Under the pieces are notes generated by a model. The model was not told the origin of the DNA and did not search any database. It saw only the letters and a program-made list of their open reading frames with translations. From Burkholderia sp. BCC0322 (GTDB taxonomy: Bacteria; Pseudomonadota; Gammaproteobacteria; Burkholderiales; Burkholderiaceae): 64,000 bases of DNA. The stretch is from assembly GCF_902833045.1 (NCBI RefSeq), contig NZ_CADFDU010000008.1, forward strand, positions 186,001-250,000, given 5' to 3'. Both the position numbers and the translations under genes were made by a program. Positions 38,106-47,459 of the stretch are shown here, piece after piece (positions within the stretch are counted from its first letter, which is position 1; every line of letters starts with the position of its first letter).

Positions 38106-38948
38106 TCATTGTGCAAACCGTTGCAACAGCGGCACTGTCTGGTCATAGCCAACGTTGTTCGCCATCGGCGTGATCGGTGTTGGAGCGCCGCGTCGCGACA
38201 CCACCGGTGGTGTCGCAACTGCACGCTGCAGGGCGCGCACGGCCATAGCGATCTTCGCGGCATCGCTGTTGATGTCCTTGCGAATATCGGCCGACAGATG
38301 CTGCTGGTTCATCAACCGTTGCGCATCCTGCGAACGTCCTGCCGCAAACAGATACAGCGCGAGGTTGCTGACGATCTTCGGATTGCGCTGATCGAGTTCG
38401 GCCGCCTTCATCAGCGGCACCCGCGAACCGACGACGTCGCCGCTGCGCAACTTCGCGTAAGCAAGGTCGGAAAGCAGCGACGGATCCGTCGGCGCAAGCT
38501 CCGACGCCTGCGTCAATGCCTGCACCGCACGGTCGAAATCCCCTGCGGCACCCGCCAGCAACCCCAGCCCGCGATAGCCGCGCGCAGCAAGCGGCGTCTT
38601 CAGCAACTGGTTATACGCGGCCGCGCTCGCGGCCGGCTGATCGGTCATCCGCAGCGCATCCGCGCGCAGCAGAACCGATTCCGGCATGACGCCGTATGTC
38701 TTGTCGTACGCGTCGATGTGCGCGAGCGAAGCGTAATAGAGCCCTTGCGTTTGCATGCGCTGAATCAGGCCCAGGTACATCCCCGGCGTATCCGGCACGG
38801 ACTGCTTCTGATCTGCTGCCTGCATCAGCGCCGCACGCTCGGTCTGCGCACCGACGCCATACCCGCTTTCCTTGGTGGCACATGCGCCAAGCAGCAGCAC
38901 TGCTGTCAACATGCCTGCCCGCGTCACCGTTTCGCCGATTCGCTTCAT
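38106..38948 (-). CDS. tadD: TadD, tetratricopeptide-repeat pilotin-type lipoprotein
   Basis: A 280-residue lipoprotein (lipobox LGAC, C23) with TPR-like helical repeats over about residues 55-240 (for example RGYRGLGLLAGAAGDFDRAVQALTQA and PSLLSDLAYAKLRSGDV). TadD is thought to help assemble the secretin in the outer membrane. It lies between tadC (18 bp upstream) and the DUF3613 gene, all in one minus-strand operon. Confidence 0.9.
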   Translation of the reverse strand: MKRIGETVTRAGMLTAVLLLGACATKESGYGVGAQTERAALMQAADQKQSVPDTPGMYLGLIQRMQTQGLYYASLAHIDAYDKTYGVMPESVLLRADALRMTDQPAASAAAYNQLLKTPLAARGYRGLGLLAGAAGDFDRAVQALTQASELAPTDPSLLSDLAYAKLRSGDVVGSRVPLMKAAELDQRNPKIVSNLALYLFAAGRSQDAQRLMNQQHLSADIRKDINSDAAKIAMAVRALQRAVATPPVVSRRGAPTPITPMANNVGYDQTVPLLQRFAQ

Positions 38949-38966
38949 GATCTGTCCTTCCGTCTT

Positions 38967-39959
38967 TCAATGCTGCGACGATAATGCGCGCATTACTGCC
39001 AGCATGCCCGGCCCGGCCGTCACGATCAGCAATGCTGGCAACAGCGTCAGCACCATGACGCCCGTCATCTTCACGGTCAATCTGCCGATACGTTCGCGCA
39101 GCATCGCGCGGCGCGTCTCGCGCAAACGATCGCCGAACTGCTTGAGCGGCTCCTGCACCGCACCACCATGCTTGTCGACCTGAATCATCAATCGCACGAT
39201 CGCGCGCAAATCCTCGTTGTCGAATCCGCCGGACAGCCGTTGCAACGACTGCTCGCGCGTACGTCCTGCAGCGAACTGACGCTGCGCGATTCCCACCTCC
39301 GACGACAGCACTGGAAGCATCCCGCGAAAATCGTTCGTCACGACCTGCAGGCTCTGATCGAGCGACAACCCGACACCTTGCAGCAGGCGCAACATGTCGA
39401 CGAGCAGCGGCAGTTCGTCGACAACGCTCTGCCGCCGCGACGCCGCGCGGCGCTGCACATAGAGTTTCGGCAGCATGAAGCCGAGCCCGAAAGCGACGAA
39501 CATGCCGACCATCCAGACACCGCCTTTCATGCGCCCGCTCGCGAAGGTCACAAACAGCAGCGGCAGCACGATCCCGCACGCAACCCGCGCGCTCAGAAAC
39601 AGCCCGCGCGTGCGCGCGTCGACATATCCGGCTTGCTCGAGCAGGCGGCGATCCTCTTCCGCGACGGCGTATTTGCCGAATCCCGTATCCAGCCAGCGCA
39701 TGCCCGCCGCCGACAACCGGTCCAGCAAACGCTGGACGCGTTGCCCGCCGCGCACATCGGGTTTCGCAAGCGTATCGCCGTTCGGCGCGGTCCGTGCTTT
39801 CGCTGCCTCGAGTGCAGCCATGCGCTGATCCAGCGCATCGACCAGAGCACGTTCGGCACGCCCCGCTGCATGCGCACGCAGCACGGCAACCATGCCCAGC
39901 AGCAGCACCCCAAGTGCGCCCGCTGCCAGCGCAATCGCTCCGATTTGATTTGCTGTCAT
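38967..39959 (-). CDS. tadC: TadC, inner-membrane platform protein (type II secretion F family)
   Basis: A 330-residue protein with an N-terminal hydrophobic helix, two further helices near residues 110-145, and a final pair at the C-terminus. The cytosolic T2SSF domain (LPLLVDMLRLLQGVGLSLDQSLQVV and GFDNEDLRAIVRLMIQVDKHGGAVQEPLKQ) sits between. TadB and TadC are the paired platform proteins of Flp pili, contacting the TadA ATPase. It starts 4 bp before the tadB stop; the genes are almost touching. Confidence 0.93.
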   Translation of the reverse strand: MTANQIGAIALAAGALGVLLLGMVAVLRAHAAGRAERALVDALDQRMAALEAAKARTAPNGDTLAKPDVRGGQRVQRLLDRLSAAGMRWLDTGFGKYAVAEEDRRLLEQAGYVDARTRGLFLSARVACGIVLPLLFVTFASGRMKGGVWMVGMFVAFGLGFMLPKLYVQRRAASRRQSVVDELPLLVDMLRLLQGVGLSLDQSLQVVTNDFRGMLPVLSSEVGIAQRQFAAGRTREQSLQRLSGGFDNEDLRAIVRLMIQVDKHGGAVQEPLKQFGDRLRETRRAMLRERIGRLTVKMTGVMVLTLLPALLIVTAGPGMLAVMRALSSQH

Positions 39960-39963
39960 AGCC

Positions 39964-40965
39964 TCACCTGAGCCGAGCCATTCGGTACAGCCATATGCTG
40001 CCGGCCACTTGCGCCAGGAATGCGATCGTGAGCAGCGACCGACCGCTCGGGTCGCCCCACATCCCGTATAGATATCTCGGGTTTGTCATCACGACAAAAC
40101 TGCCGATCGCAATCGGCAGCATGACGAGGACAAACGCCGACAGCCGCGTCTCTGACGACATCGCAGTCAATTCACGTTCGGCCTGCTCGAGATCGCGCAT
40201 GAACACCGACATCCGCTCGAGCATCACGTCCGCGCGACCGCCGTATTTGACCGACAAGCGCAGCACCGAGCCGACGAGTTCAAACTCTTCTGTCCGGTAG
40301 ATCTTCGCGATGTGCATCATCGCGCGATCGATCTCGATACCGCCGCGCAGCATCCGCGACACGACGTCCAGGCAGCCGCGCAGCGGCTCCTCGGTCGTCA
40401 GGAGTGCGGCCTGGAAGGCAGCCGGCACGCTGTTGCCCAGCGTGACGAGACGCACGATCCCGTCGAGGAACGACGGGATCTGCCGGACGATCTTCAATCG
40501 CCGCCGCTGAATTCGTGACGCGAGCCAGACGCCGAGTATCGCGCTTCCGCAAATGAGCGCCGCGAAGCATGCGAGCATGCCGCCGTGACTACCCGCGACG
40601 AATGCAACCACGACAAGCACTGCAAGCGCGATGAACGCCTTGCCGCGCGCGTCGTCTATCCCTGCACGGCTCGCGAGGTTCGACAGATATTCGGACGCCG
40701 TCGCATACCAATGTGCCCAGAATGCGTCGGACGATATGTTCCGTGCCGCGCTTGGCTGCATCGGCACCGCGCGCGCGGCACCTGCCGCCGGTGGCCGTGC
40801 TGCCTGCGCTGCGGCACCGGCACGTGCGCCGGGTTCGAGCCGGCTGTCGATGAAGCGCTTGGCGTCGGTTCGTGCGCGACGGGTTTCCGCGTGACGCCAC
40901 AGCATCATCGCGGCCGCGACGCACAGCATCGCGAAGGCCAGCGCCCACACCATCGCGCTATACAT
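39964..40965 (-). CDS. tadB: TadB, inner-membrane platform protein (type II secretion F family)
   Basis: A 333-residue paralogue of TadC with the same domain plan: an N-terminal helix (YSAMVWALAFAMLCVAAAMM), an Ala/Arg/Pro-rich linker, two helices near 120-150, the T2SSF domain (IPSFLDGIVRLVTLGNSVPAAFQAAL, MLRGGIEIDRAM) and a C-terminal pair. The start at 40965 overlaps the tadA stop by 8 bp, suggesting translational coupling. It has GGGGG upstream inside the tadA Gly-rich tail. Confidence 0.93.
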   Translation of the reverse strand: MYSAMVWALAFAMLCVAAAMMLWRHAETRRARTDAKRFIDSRLEPGARAGAAAQAARPPAAGAARAVPMQPSAARNISSDAFWAHWYATASEYLSNLASRAGIDDARGKAFIALAVLVVVAFVAGSHGGMLACFAALICGSAILGVWLASRIQRRRLKIVRQIPSFLDGIVRLVTLGNSVPAAFQAALLTTEEPLRGCLDVVSRMLRGGIEIDRAMMHIAKIYRTEEFELVGSVLRLSVKYGGRADVMLERMSVFMRDLEQAERELTAMSSETRLSAFVLVMLPIAIGSFVVMTNPRYLYGMWGDPSGRSLLTIAFLAQVAGSIWLYRMARLR

Positions 40966-42328
40966 TGAAGCCCCCACCGCCGCGGCCGAACCCGCCACCA
41001 CCGAAACCTCCGCCAAACCCGCCGTCGCCGAACCCGCCGTTCGTCAGTGTCTGGCGGAAGCGCGCGAGCTTCGGCGAATGCGGATGAATGCCCAGCGTCT
41101 CCCAGTGGTCGACTTCCTCACCCTCCGAAGTCACGCGCGCTTCATAGCGATACAACTCTTGCGTCGCGATGATGTTGTCGGACAGCCCTGTCACTTCGGT
41201 GATCGACAGGATTCGGCGCCGCCCGTTCGACAGGCGCCCGATCTGCACGATGAAGTCGATCGCGTTCGCGATCTGCCTGCGCAAGCTCGACTCGGTACCC
41301 TGGAAGCCGGCAAAACCCGCCAGCATCTCGAGACGGTACAGACACTCACGCGGCGAACTCGCATGCACGGTGCCCATCGAGCCGTCGTGGCCCGTGTTCA
41401 TCGCCTGCAGCATTTCCAGCACTTCGCCGCCGCGCACTTCGCCGACGATGATCCGGTCCGGACGCATCCGCAGCGTATTGCGCAACAGGTCGCGAATCGA
41501 CACGACACCGGTGCCGTCGAAACCGCCCGGACGGCTCTCCAGCCGCACGACGTGCGGGTGGTTCAGCGACAGTTCCGCCGTATCCTCGATCGTCACGACA
41601 CGCTCGATCTCCGGGATGTGGAACGCGAGCGCGTTGAGCAACGACGTCTTGCCGGAACTCGTGCCGCCCGACACGAGAATGTTGCATCGCGCCTCGACCG
41701 CCGCCTGGAGCAGCGTGTTGATCTCTTCGTTGAACGTCCCGTTGCCGAGCAGATCGGACGGCTTCAGCGGATCCTTGCGGAACTTCCGGATCGATACGAC
41801 CGGGCCGTCGATCGACAGCGGTTCGATCACGACGTTCACGCGGCCACCGTCGGGCAACCGCGCGTCGACCATCGGGTTCGACTCGTCGAGACGTCGGCCG
41901 ATCGGCGCGAGGATCCGGCGTACGATCCGCAGCAGATGCGCGTTGTCGGTAAAGCGCACCGGCAGCTTCGCGAGGATGCCGTGACGCGACACGTACACGT
42001 CGTTGTAGCCGTTGATCAGGATGTCTTCTACCGCCGGGTCCGCGAGCAGGTCCTCGATCGGCCCGAAGCCCGCAAGCTCCTTCGTCAGGGCCTCGGCGAT
42101 CGCCCGCACCTCGTTCTCGTTGAGCGGAATGCGGCGCAGACGCACGAAGCTGTCGATCTCGAGATCGACGAACTGATTGATCGCCTGGCGGGACCATCGG
42201 CCAAATTCGGCGCCCAGTTCTTCGATGCGTGTCAGCAAATGTTCATGCGCGGCATTCTTGATGTCGTGGAATTGCTGCGTCTGGGAGAACGGCGCTGCGC
42301 CGTCGGCGAATTGAATGTCGTGTGCCAT
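40958..42328 (-). CDS. tadA: TadA/CpaF pilus assembly ATPase
   Basis: The 456-residue hexameric ATPase drives Flp pilin polymerisation. Walker A is GGTSSGKT (221-228), followed by an acidic TIEDTAELSL, LLRNTLRMRPDRIIVGEVRGGE (Walker B region) and the His box GTVHASSPRECLYRLEML. The N-terminal part is the CpaF-specific extension. The last about 24 residues are an unusual Gly/Phe-rich tail (GGFGGGFGGGGFGRGGGG) encoded over the overlap with tadB. It is flanked by tadZ (4 bp) and tadB. Confidence 0.96.
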   Translation of the reverse strand: MAHDIQFADGAAPFSQTQQFHDIKNAAHEHLLTRIEELGAEFGRWSRQAINQFVDLEIDSFVRLRRIPLNENEVRAIAEALTKELAGFGPIEDLLADPAVEDILINGYNDVYVSRHGILAKLPVRFTDNAHLLRIVRRILAPIGRRLDESNPMVDARLPDGGRVNVVIEPLSIDGPVVSIRKFRKDPLKPSDLLGNGTFNEEINTLLQAAVEARCNILVSGGTSSGKTSLLNALAFHIPEIERVVTIEDTAELSLNHPHVVRLESRPGGFDGTGVVSIRDLLRNTLRMRPDRIIVGEVRGGEVLEMLQAMNTGHDGSMGTVHASSPRECLYRLEMLAGFAGFQGTESSLRRQIANAIDFIVQIGRLSNGRRRILSITEVTGLSDNIIATQELYRYEARVTSEGEEVDHWETLGIHPHSPKLARFRQTLTNGGFGDGGFGGGFGGGGFGRGGGGFNV

Positions 42329-42331
42329 CGC

Positions 42332-43606
42332 TTACGACCGCTTGGACGAGGGTTGAATGAAGCGCTTCAGCGCAGACAGGCCTGAAGCCGGTCGCGCAGC
42401 GGCCGATCTGACCGACACGCCTGGCAGCCGCGCGGCGAGCGACTCGAGCGCGCGCACGTACGGGTCGCGCTCCGTCATGTCGACGATGAGCCGGCCCTGG
42501 TTTGCCGCATGGCCGATCGCGACGCGGCGCGACGGCAACGTACCCACCAGCGCCAGGCCGAGACGCTCGGCGATCTGTGCGGGCGTCAGGTCGAGTGCGG
42601 GATCGTACTGGTTGACGACGAGCCGTACGCGATCGATGTCGACACCCGCGTCGCGCAGCCCAGTGAGCAGATCGGCCGCGGACACGATCGACGCGACGCT
42701 CTGATCGCAGACGAGCCATGCTTCATCGGCCGAGGTCGTAATCTGGGCAACGAACTCGCGGTTCGAAAAGCCACCGAGATCGACGACCTGCTGATCGAAG
42801 AATGCGCGAAACCGGTTCAACAAACCAACACACGACGCATACGAGACGTCGCGCAGCCCTCCGAGATCGGCCGGCAACGTCGTCAACGCAACGCCGCTCT
42901 CATGCCGGGTCAACGCGGTATTGACAAAGGTCCGGTCGATTCGGCGCAGGTTGTGAACGGCATCGATGAAATGGAATTCGCAGCGGGTATTCAGGAACAG
43001 CGCGCCATCGCCTGCCGGCAGCCCCAGGTCGACGAGCGCTGTCTGGCGACCGGCCGGTGTGCCGCCATTCGGCTCGCCGGCTGCCCCCGGGGTCACCGCG
43101 CGCTTCTGCAGCCACACGGCGAGATTCGCCGCGAGCGTACTCACGCCCATGCCGGCGCGCGCGCCAAGCAATGCGACGAGCTTGCCGTGACGGCTTGCCG
43201 GCTCGTCGACGTTTGCCAGCAGCCCGCGCGTCGTGCGCAACGCCTCTTCCGCCGCAGCCGACACGTCGATGAAATCGCGCACACCGGCGCGCAATGCGGC
43301 GAGCGTGCTCTCCGGCTGCGCGAGCGAGCCGAGTGCGATGATCGGCAGCCCCGGGTGCGATGCACGTACGGCCGCGGCGACCACGCTCGCAGCTGCGCTG
43401 CCGTCAGAAAAATCGATGAACACGAGTGCCGGATTGAGCCCCGTGATGCGCTGGGCAAGTACGCCCGGCTCGAGCGGCGCAGCTTCGACCGCACCGGCCG
43501 ATACGAGCGTGTCGGCCAGCCAGCGGACATGCGCCTCGTGCTGTGACGCGCAAACGAAATAGTCGGTCACGGCGGGTTCACACAATGACTGGATTCGCGC
43601 GTTCAT
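42332..43606 (-). CDS. tadZ: TadZ/CpaE pilus localisation protein (MinD/ParA-like)
   Basis: The 424-residue protein has an N-terminal receiver-like domain (about 1-130) and a C-terminal ParA/MinD fold. TadZ places the pilus machine at the cell pole. The Walker A is deviant: GARAGMGVST (148-157) lacks the final Lys of GKST, so ATP hydrolysis may be weak or absent, as is known for some TadZ proteins. The ATG at 43606 has GGGAG 12 bases upstream; the frame begins with a GTG three codons earlier. The gene ends 3 bp before tadA. Confidence 0.9.
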   Translation of the reverse strand: MNARIQSLCEPAVTDYFVCASQHEAHVRWLADTLVSAGAVEAAPLEPGVLAQRITGLNPALVFIDFSDGSAAASVVAAAVRASHPGLPIIALGSLAQPESTLAALRAGVRDFIDVSAAAEEALRTTRGLLANVDEPASRHGKLVALLGARAGMGVSTLAANLAVWLQKRAVTPGAAGEPNGGTPAGRQTALVDLGLPAGDGALFLNTRCEFHFIDAVHNLRRIDRTFVNTALTRHESGVALTTLPADLGGLRDVSYASCVGLLNRFRAFFDQQVVDLGGFSNREFVAQITTSADEAWLVCDQSVASIVSAADLLTGLRDAGVDIDRVRLVVNQYDPALDLTPAQIAERLGLALVGTLPSRRVAIGHAANQGRLIVDMTERDPYVRALESLAARLPGVSVRSAAARPASGLSALKRFIQPSSKRS

Positions 43607-43666
43607 GTCGAACACTCCCGACTACACAAAGCGTGGCGACGCGTCGCAATCCGCGAGACATCCCAC

Positions 43667-44998
43667 TCATTTCGAAAACCCCGGAGCGGCGTCCGGCGAC
43701 GCAGCTCCGCCCAGATATGATTTCCAGACCGGTCCGTCGTGCTGCTCGGACAGCTCTCCGGGCGTCGCGGGCAGCACGGCCCCCTTGGCGATCGGCGCGA
43801 CAAGGTGAGGTGTCACGATGATCAGCAATTCCTTGTCGTTCTGCTGATAGTTCAGATTCTTGAAGAACGTACCGATAATCGGCAGATCGCCCAGCAACGG
43901 CACCTTGCTCACGTTCGACATCGTCTGGCGATCGATCAGCCCGCCGATCACGAAGCTTTCACCATCGCCGAGCTCGACGGTCGTGTCCGCGCGGCGAGTC
44001 GTGATGCCGGGCACCGCAACGCCGCTGATCGTCACGCTGTTCACGAAGTCGAGTTGACTCGACTCGGGGGCAACCTTCAACGCGATCCGGTTCGGGCTCA
44101 GAACCGTCGGCATCAGCGAGAGCCCGACGCCATATTGCTTCCACTGGATCGCGGTCGAGCCGAGCCCTTGCGGTGACGGCACCGGAATCTCGCCGCCCGC
44201 GAGAAAGCTCGCGCTCTGCCCGGACAGCGCGACCAGCGTCGGCTCCGCCAGCACGCGAGCGAGATTGTTCGCCTCGAGCAGTGACAGATCAGCAAAAATG
44301 CCGCGCCCGGCGGCGTTCACGACCAGGTTGAACGCCGACGCGACAGGGGATCCGAGAGTCGGAACGTAACCCGCGGTACCTGGGCCGGACCCTCCGCTAT
44401 AAGACTGCACGCCTCCCGGCGAAAACGATCCGAACGAAAAGCCGTTGCTTTGCTTGAAGAAATTGAACCCGACCTGCTTGAGCACCGAACGACTGAATTC
44501 GACGACCCGCACGTCGACCTGCACGACACTCTTGCCGGGAACCGTCGAGCGGTCGATCACGGCCCCCTTCCCGCTCATATTCTTGCCGACCGCGGCAGCC
44601 CGCGCGTGCGCCTCGAGCGACGCCGAAGAGCCCTGCAATACCGCCGTTCCACCGTATGCATTCACGCGCGGCGTAGCGCCGTCGAGCACCGCTTGCGCGG
44701 CCGCGTCGACGACCTCGACGTTCCAGACCGTCGGCTCGTCGTGACCGCGCTCCCACAGCATGACGTTCGTCGCGCCGGGCGCCTTCGCGGTAAGCAGCAC
44801 CGATCCGGAGCGGCTCCCCTTCATAATCAGCACGTCGGCTATCGCAGGATCACCGACCGCGACACGCTGCAGCGTGCGGCTCGCCGAAATCTGTCTTTGC
44901 GCGCCGACCGCTAGCTCGATCGTGTCGCTCGCAGTCGCGAGCGATGCGAAAGTCAGGGTGAAGATGGCAGTCGCGAATGCAATCAGTGTTTTTTTCAT
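43667..44998 (-). CDS. rcpA: RcpA/CpaC outer-membrane secretin
   Basis: The 443-residue secretin precursor has a signal peptide (MKKTLIAFATAIFTLTFASLATA), then N0/BON-type domains (TIELAVGAQRQISASRTLQRVAVGDPAIADVL, and a second repeat up to about 150). The secretin domain follows: QVDVRVVEFSRSVLKQVGFNF, ADLSLLEANNLARVLAEPTLVALSG, SFLAGGEIPVPSPQG and ELGDGESFVIGGLI. It forms the outer-membrane channel for the Flp pilus. The ATG at 44998 places the signal peptide correctly but has a weak ribosome site; a TTG at 45067 overlaps the rcpC stop. Confidence 0.93.
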   Translation of the reverse strand: MKKTLIAFATAIFTLTFASLATASDTIELAVGAQRQISASRTLQRVAVGDPAIADVLIMKGSRSGSVLLTAKAPGATNVMLWERGHDEPTVWNVEVVDAAAQAVLDGATPRVNAYGGTAVLQGSSASLEAHARAAAVGKNMSGKGAVIDRSTVPGKSVVQVDVRVVEFSRSVLKQVGFNFFKQSNGFSFGSFSPGGVQSYSGGSGPGTAGYVPTLGSPVASAFNLVVNAAGRGIFADLSLLEANNLARVLAEPTLVALSGQSASFLAGGEIPVPSPQGLGSTAIQWKQYGVGLSLMPTVLSPNRIALKVAPESSQLDFVNSVTISGVAVPGITTRRADTTVELGDGESFVIGGLIDRQTMSNVSKVPLLGDLPIIGTFFKNLNYQQNDKELLIIVTPHLVAPIAKGAVLPATPGELSEQHDGPVWKSYLGGAASPDAAPGFSK

Positions 44999-45063
44999 CG
45001 TTTGGTAGACCGTCGCGCGGCCCTTTACTTGTCGTCGCTGATATCGATGGCCGTCGATGTCTT

Positions 45064-45990
45064 TCAATAGGCAACCGTTTCCGACCGGCCGCCGCGGATC
45101 ACTTCGATGTTGCCGCCGCCCCCGCTCGGCCGCGCCACCGGCAGCAAACGGGGCGGTAAAGGTGGCACGCTCACATTGGCCACCGGCGTTCTAGGTGTAC
45201 CCGACAGTTGTTGCAACGAAACGCCCGCTGCGGCCAGTGCCGACGGCGACAGCTTGTTGTCCGTACGTACCGCAACCGTCTGTATCGCGAGCTCGTCGTC
45301 ACGCGGGTTACGCAAGGCGAACGTCAGCCGGCCGCTCGCCTCGCCGAGCGTCAGCGCATCGACCTGCGCGGTCGGTACCGCGAGCACCGCGATGCGGACG
45401 CCGGCCTGTTGCCCATTGCCACCGTTGTTGTTCCCGCTGTCGCGATCCGATGTCGCATCACCGAACGACAGCACGCGGACCTTCGACAACAGAAGACGCG
45501 CCTGCGTCTGCGAGACCTCGCCGTCCAGCATCGTGCCGCCACCTTCACGCTTCAGATTCAGGAACACGTCGACATAGTTGCCGGGCCGCAGCCGGTTGCC
45601 AACCGCATTCGATTCGTCGACGCGAACTGCAACCGCGCGCTCGCCGGGCTGTACGTCTTCGGCAAGCCCCGATACCAGCGCATCCGCAACGACCGGCGCC
45701 GAAGCCGGGATTTCCCGAACCGGCACGCGTCCGACAAGCGGAACGGGATCACTAAACGCGCCCACCGGTACTAGCGCGGTCGACTGGACCTTCAGTGCGT
45801 CAGCCGGGATCGGCTGACCGCCCGGCAAGGTGCGCGTCGCAATCACGACAGGTACGGCTGTTGCCGTCGCCACTTGCTGGACCGGCACGGGACGCGAAGC
45901 ACTGCGTCCAAGCACCCATGCATAGATTCCAAGCAGAACGGCGATCGCAATCAGCAGCCCCGCAATGATCTTCGTTACGTTGTTGGCCAT
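45064..45990 (-). CDS. rcpC: RcpC/CpaB periplasmic pilus assembly protein
   Basis: The 308-residue protein has an N-terminal hydrophobic segment (IIAGLLIAIAVLLGIYAWVLG) and a SAF/CpaB domain (IPADALKVQS, GERAVAVRVDESNAVGNRLRPGNYVDVFLNL). The C-terminus is Pro/Gly-rich. CpaB links inner-membrane and secretin parts in the periplasm. It follows tadE (gap 67 bp) and precedes rcpA. Confidence 0.92.
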   Translation of the reverse strand: MANNVTKIIAGLLIAIAVLLGIYAWVLGRSASRPVPVQQVATATAVPVVIATRTLPGGQPIPADALKVQSTALVPVGAFSDPVPLVGRVPVREIPASAPVVADALVSGLAEDVQPGERAVAVRVDESNAVGNRLRPGNYVDVFLNLKREGGGTMLDGEVSQTQARLLLSKVRVLSFGDATSDRDSGNNNGGNGQQAGVRIAVLAVPTAQVDALTLGEASGRLTFALRNPRDDELAIQTVAVRTDNKLSPSALAAAGVSLQQLSGTPRTPVANVSVPPLPPRLLPVARPSGGGGNIEVIRGGRSETVAY

Positions 45991-46057
45991 GTTCTCGAAT
46001 GGATGCAGGAATAAAAATCCAGTTAGCTTCTTGCTACGTGATTCGTGGATGGCGTGC

Positions 46058-46504
46058 TCACAGCATGGCCTGCGGGATTTGCACCACTGCCGAGCCCGTC
46101 AACGGTGCCGTCATGAATGTTCCCAGGAACGGCATGATCGTCATCCAGTTGTCCGGCGTATAGCTCACCGTGACCGTCAGGCAGTACAGCAACGGCGTCG
46201 GCGTCCCGTTGTAGTTGCACTGCTGCGCCACAACGTTGGGCGGACTACTGTTCAGCCAGCCGAGGACGTTCTGGGTTGTCGCCTTCGCGTTCGCGACGCG
46301 TGCCGTGAGATCAGGTGCGTAGCTCAACCCAGCGCGCGCGCCCTCGCTTGCCGCCAAAGTCAAGCTCTGCTGAATGAGAAAAATCATCCCGAAACTCAGA
46401 ATCGCGTAGAAAATCACGAAGAACAGCGGAAACACGATCGCAAACTCGACCGCTGTCGCTCCGCGTTGCCGCCGACGTCCTCGCCAGGCGTTCTGCCGTT
46501 TCAT
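46058..46504 (-). CDS. tadE: TadE-like minor pseudopilin
   Basis: The 148-residue protein has a class III/Flp-type leader: basic MKRQNAWRGRRRQRG, cleavage after G15, E20 at mature position +5, then the hydrophobic helix FAIVFPLFFVIFYAILSFGMI. The rest is a periplasmic domain with two Cys (QQCNYNG, LYCLTV). It is processed by the TadV peptidase, whose gene overlaps its start by 4 bp. It has GGGGGG just before the ATG. Confidence 0.92.
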   Translation of the reverse strand: MKRQNAWRGRRRQRGATAVEFAIVFPLFFVIFYAILSFGMIFLIQQSLTLAASEGARAGLSYAPDLTARVANAKATTQNVLGWLNSSPPNVVAQQCNYNGTPTPLLYCLTVTVSYTPDNWMTIMPFLGTFMTAPLTGSAVVQIPQAML

Positions 46505-47001
46505 TGCACGCCCCCCGCTGCCGCAAGATAGATCAGCCATACGGCAGCCGGCACCGCAAGGCATGCGGCATAGGGCGTTGCCCTATATCTCCCGAGTCTC
46601 AGCGCAGGCTCGCGCGGTCGCCACAAGCCCCCGAGCGAGGTGCGCGACAGCACCATCAGCGAGAACGCATGCAGGCCCGCAACCAGACTGGCGGCCACCC
46701 ACAGTCCAAGCAGCGCATGCGCACCACACCAGATGCCGAGCACGGCAAAAATCTTTACATCGGCTGCGCCCATCATGCGTAGAAGGAAGAACGGCATAAG
46801 CCCAATCAAGCCGACCAGCAAGCCGACCATTGACTGAAGCATGGAAATGCCAAATGGATTCGCGGCCACGCATGCGCCGCCGAACCCGCCGACCAGTCCG
46901 ACCAGAACAAGCGCGTTCGAAATACGGCGGAAACGAATATCGCTGACCACGACAAAACCTGCCCAGGTCAGAAATACCCCGCTGAAAATAATATGTCCCA
47001 T
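46501..47001 (-). CDS. tadV: TadV/CpaA prepilin peptidase (A24 family)
   Basis: The 166-residue polytopic inner-membrane aspartic protease. The two catalytic aspartates are D21 (VVSDIRFRRISN) and D81 in the GxGD-like motif MGAADVKIF. It matures Flp, TadE and TadG by cutting after the conserved Gly, and lacks the N-methylation domain of PilD, as usual for TadV. The gene lies directly after flp (96-bp gap) and overlaps tadE by 4 bp. Confidence 0.94.
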   Translation of the reverse strand: MGHIIFSGVFLTWAGFVVVSDIRFRRISNALVLVGLVGGFGGACVAANPFGISMLQSMVGLLVGLIGLMPFFLLRMMGAADVKIFAVLGIWCGAHALLGLWVAASLVAGLHAFSLMVLSRTSLGGLWRPREPALRLGRYRATPYAACLAVPAAVWLIYLAAAGGVQ

Positions 47002-47097
47002 CGCGCCACGATCCGCAGCAAATACGAGGGCGAGCGGATTACCGAGGCAATCCGCCCGCTACTGCGCCAAGACGACTCCCGAAACAGAAGTGTCAGC

Positions 47098-47316
47098 TTA
47101 GCCCGCCGGGGTTGCCCGGATCGCGCTGGCAGAACAGTTGGTAGCCGAAGGGGAGGACACGCAAGTGCCAAGATTGGTGAACATGTTTCCAAGACTACTG
47201 CCGATGTTCGTCACCCCGGCAACGATTGCGACAGCAATGAGACCCGCAATCAGACCATACTCGATCGCGGTAACCCCGTCTTCTTCCTTAAGGAAACGCT
47301 TGATGATTGCTTTCAT
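47098..47316 (-). CDS. flp: Flp-type major pilin
   Basis: A 72-residue prepilin. The leader MKAIIKRFLKEEDG is cut after G14; the mature part begins VTAIEYGLIAGLIAVAIV with E19 at +5 followed by Tyr, the Flp hallmark (TAIEYG). The C-terminal region has two Cys (GTCVSSPSATNC) that may form a loop. It is the first gene of the locus, with GAGG before the ATG and a long upstream region, and should be the most strongly expressed. Confidence 0.96.
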   Translation of the reverse strand: MKAIIKRFLKEEDGVTAIEYGLIAGLIAVAIVAGVTNIGSSLGNMFTNLGTCVSSPSATNCSASAIRATPAG

Positions 47317-47445
47317 TTTATTCCTCGTGCCTGTATTTACGTTCTTTGGCCTTTTATACGTAAACGTCCCCGCATATCCGGCCATTGCCCCGCGCTGTTC
47401 GCCACATCTGCTGCGACGTCAACCGGGTGCGCTTTCTTTATAGGT

Positions 47446-47459
47446 TGCCCCGAGGGGCA
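47446..47459. repeat. 14-bp dyad in the flp upstream region
   Basis: TGCCCC-GA-GGGGCA, a perfect 6-bp inverted repeat with a 2-bp centre, 130 bp upstream of the flp ATG and next to a minus-strand TATAAA. Possibly a regulator site for the Tad operon. Confidence 0.5.
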
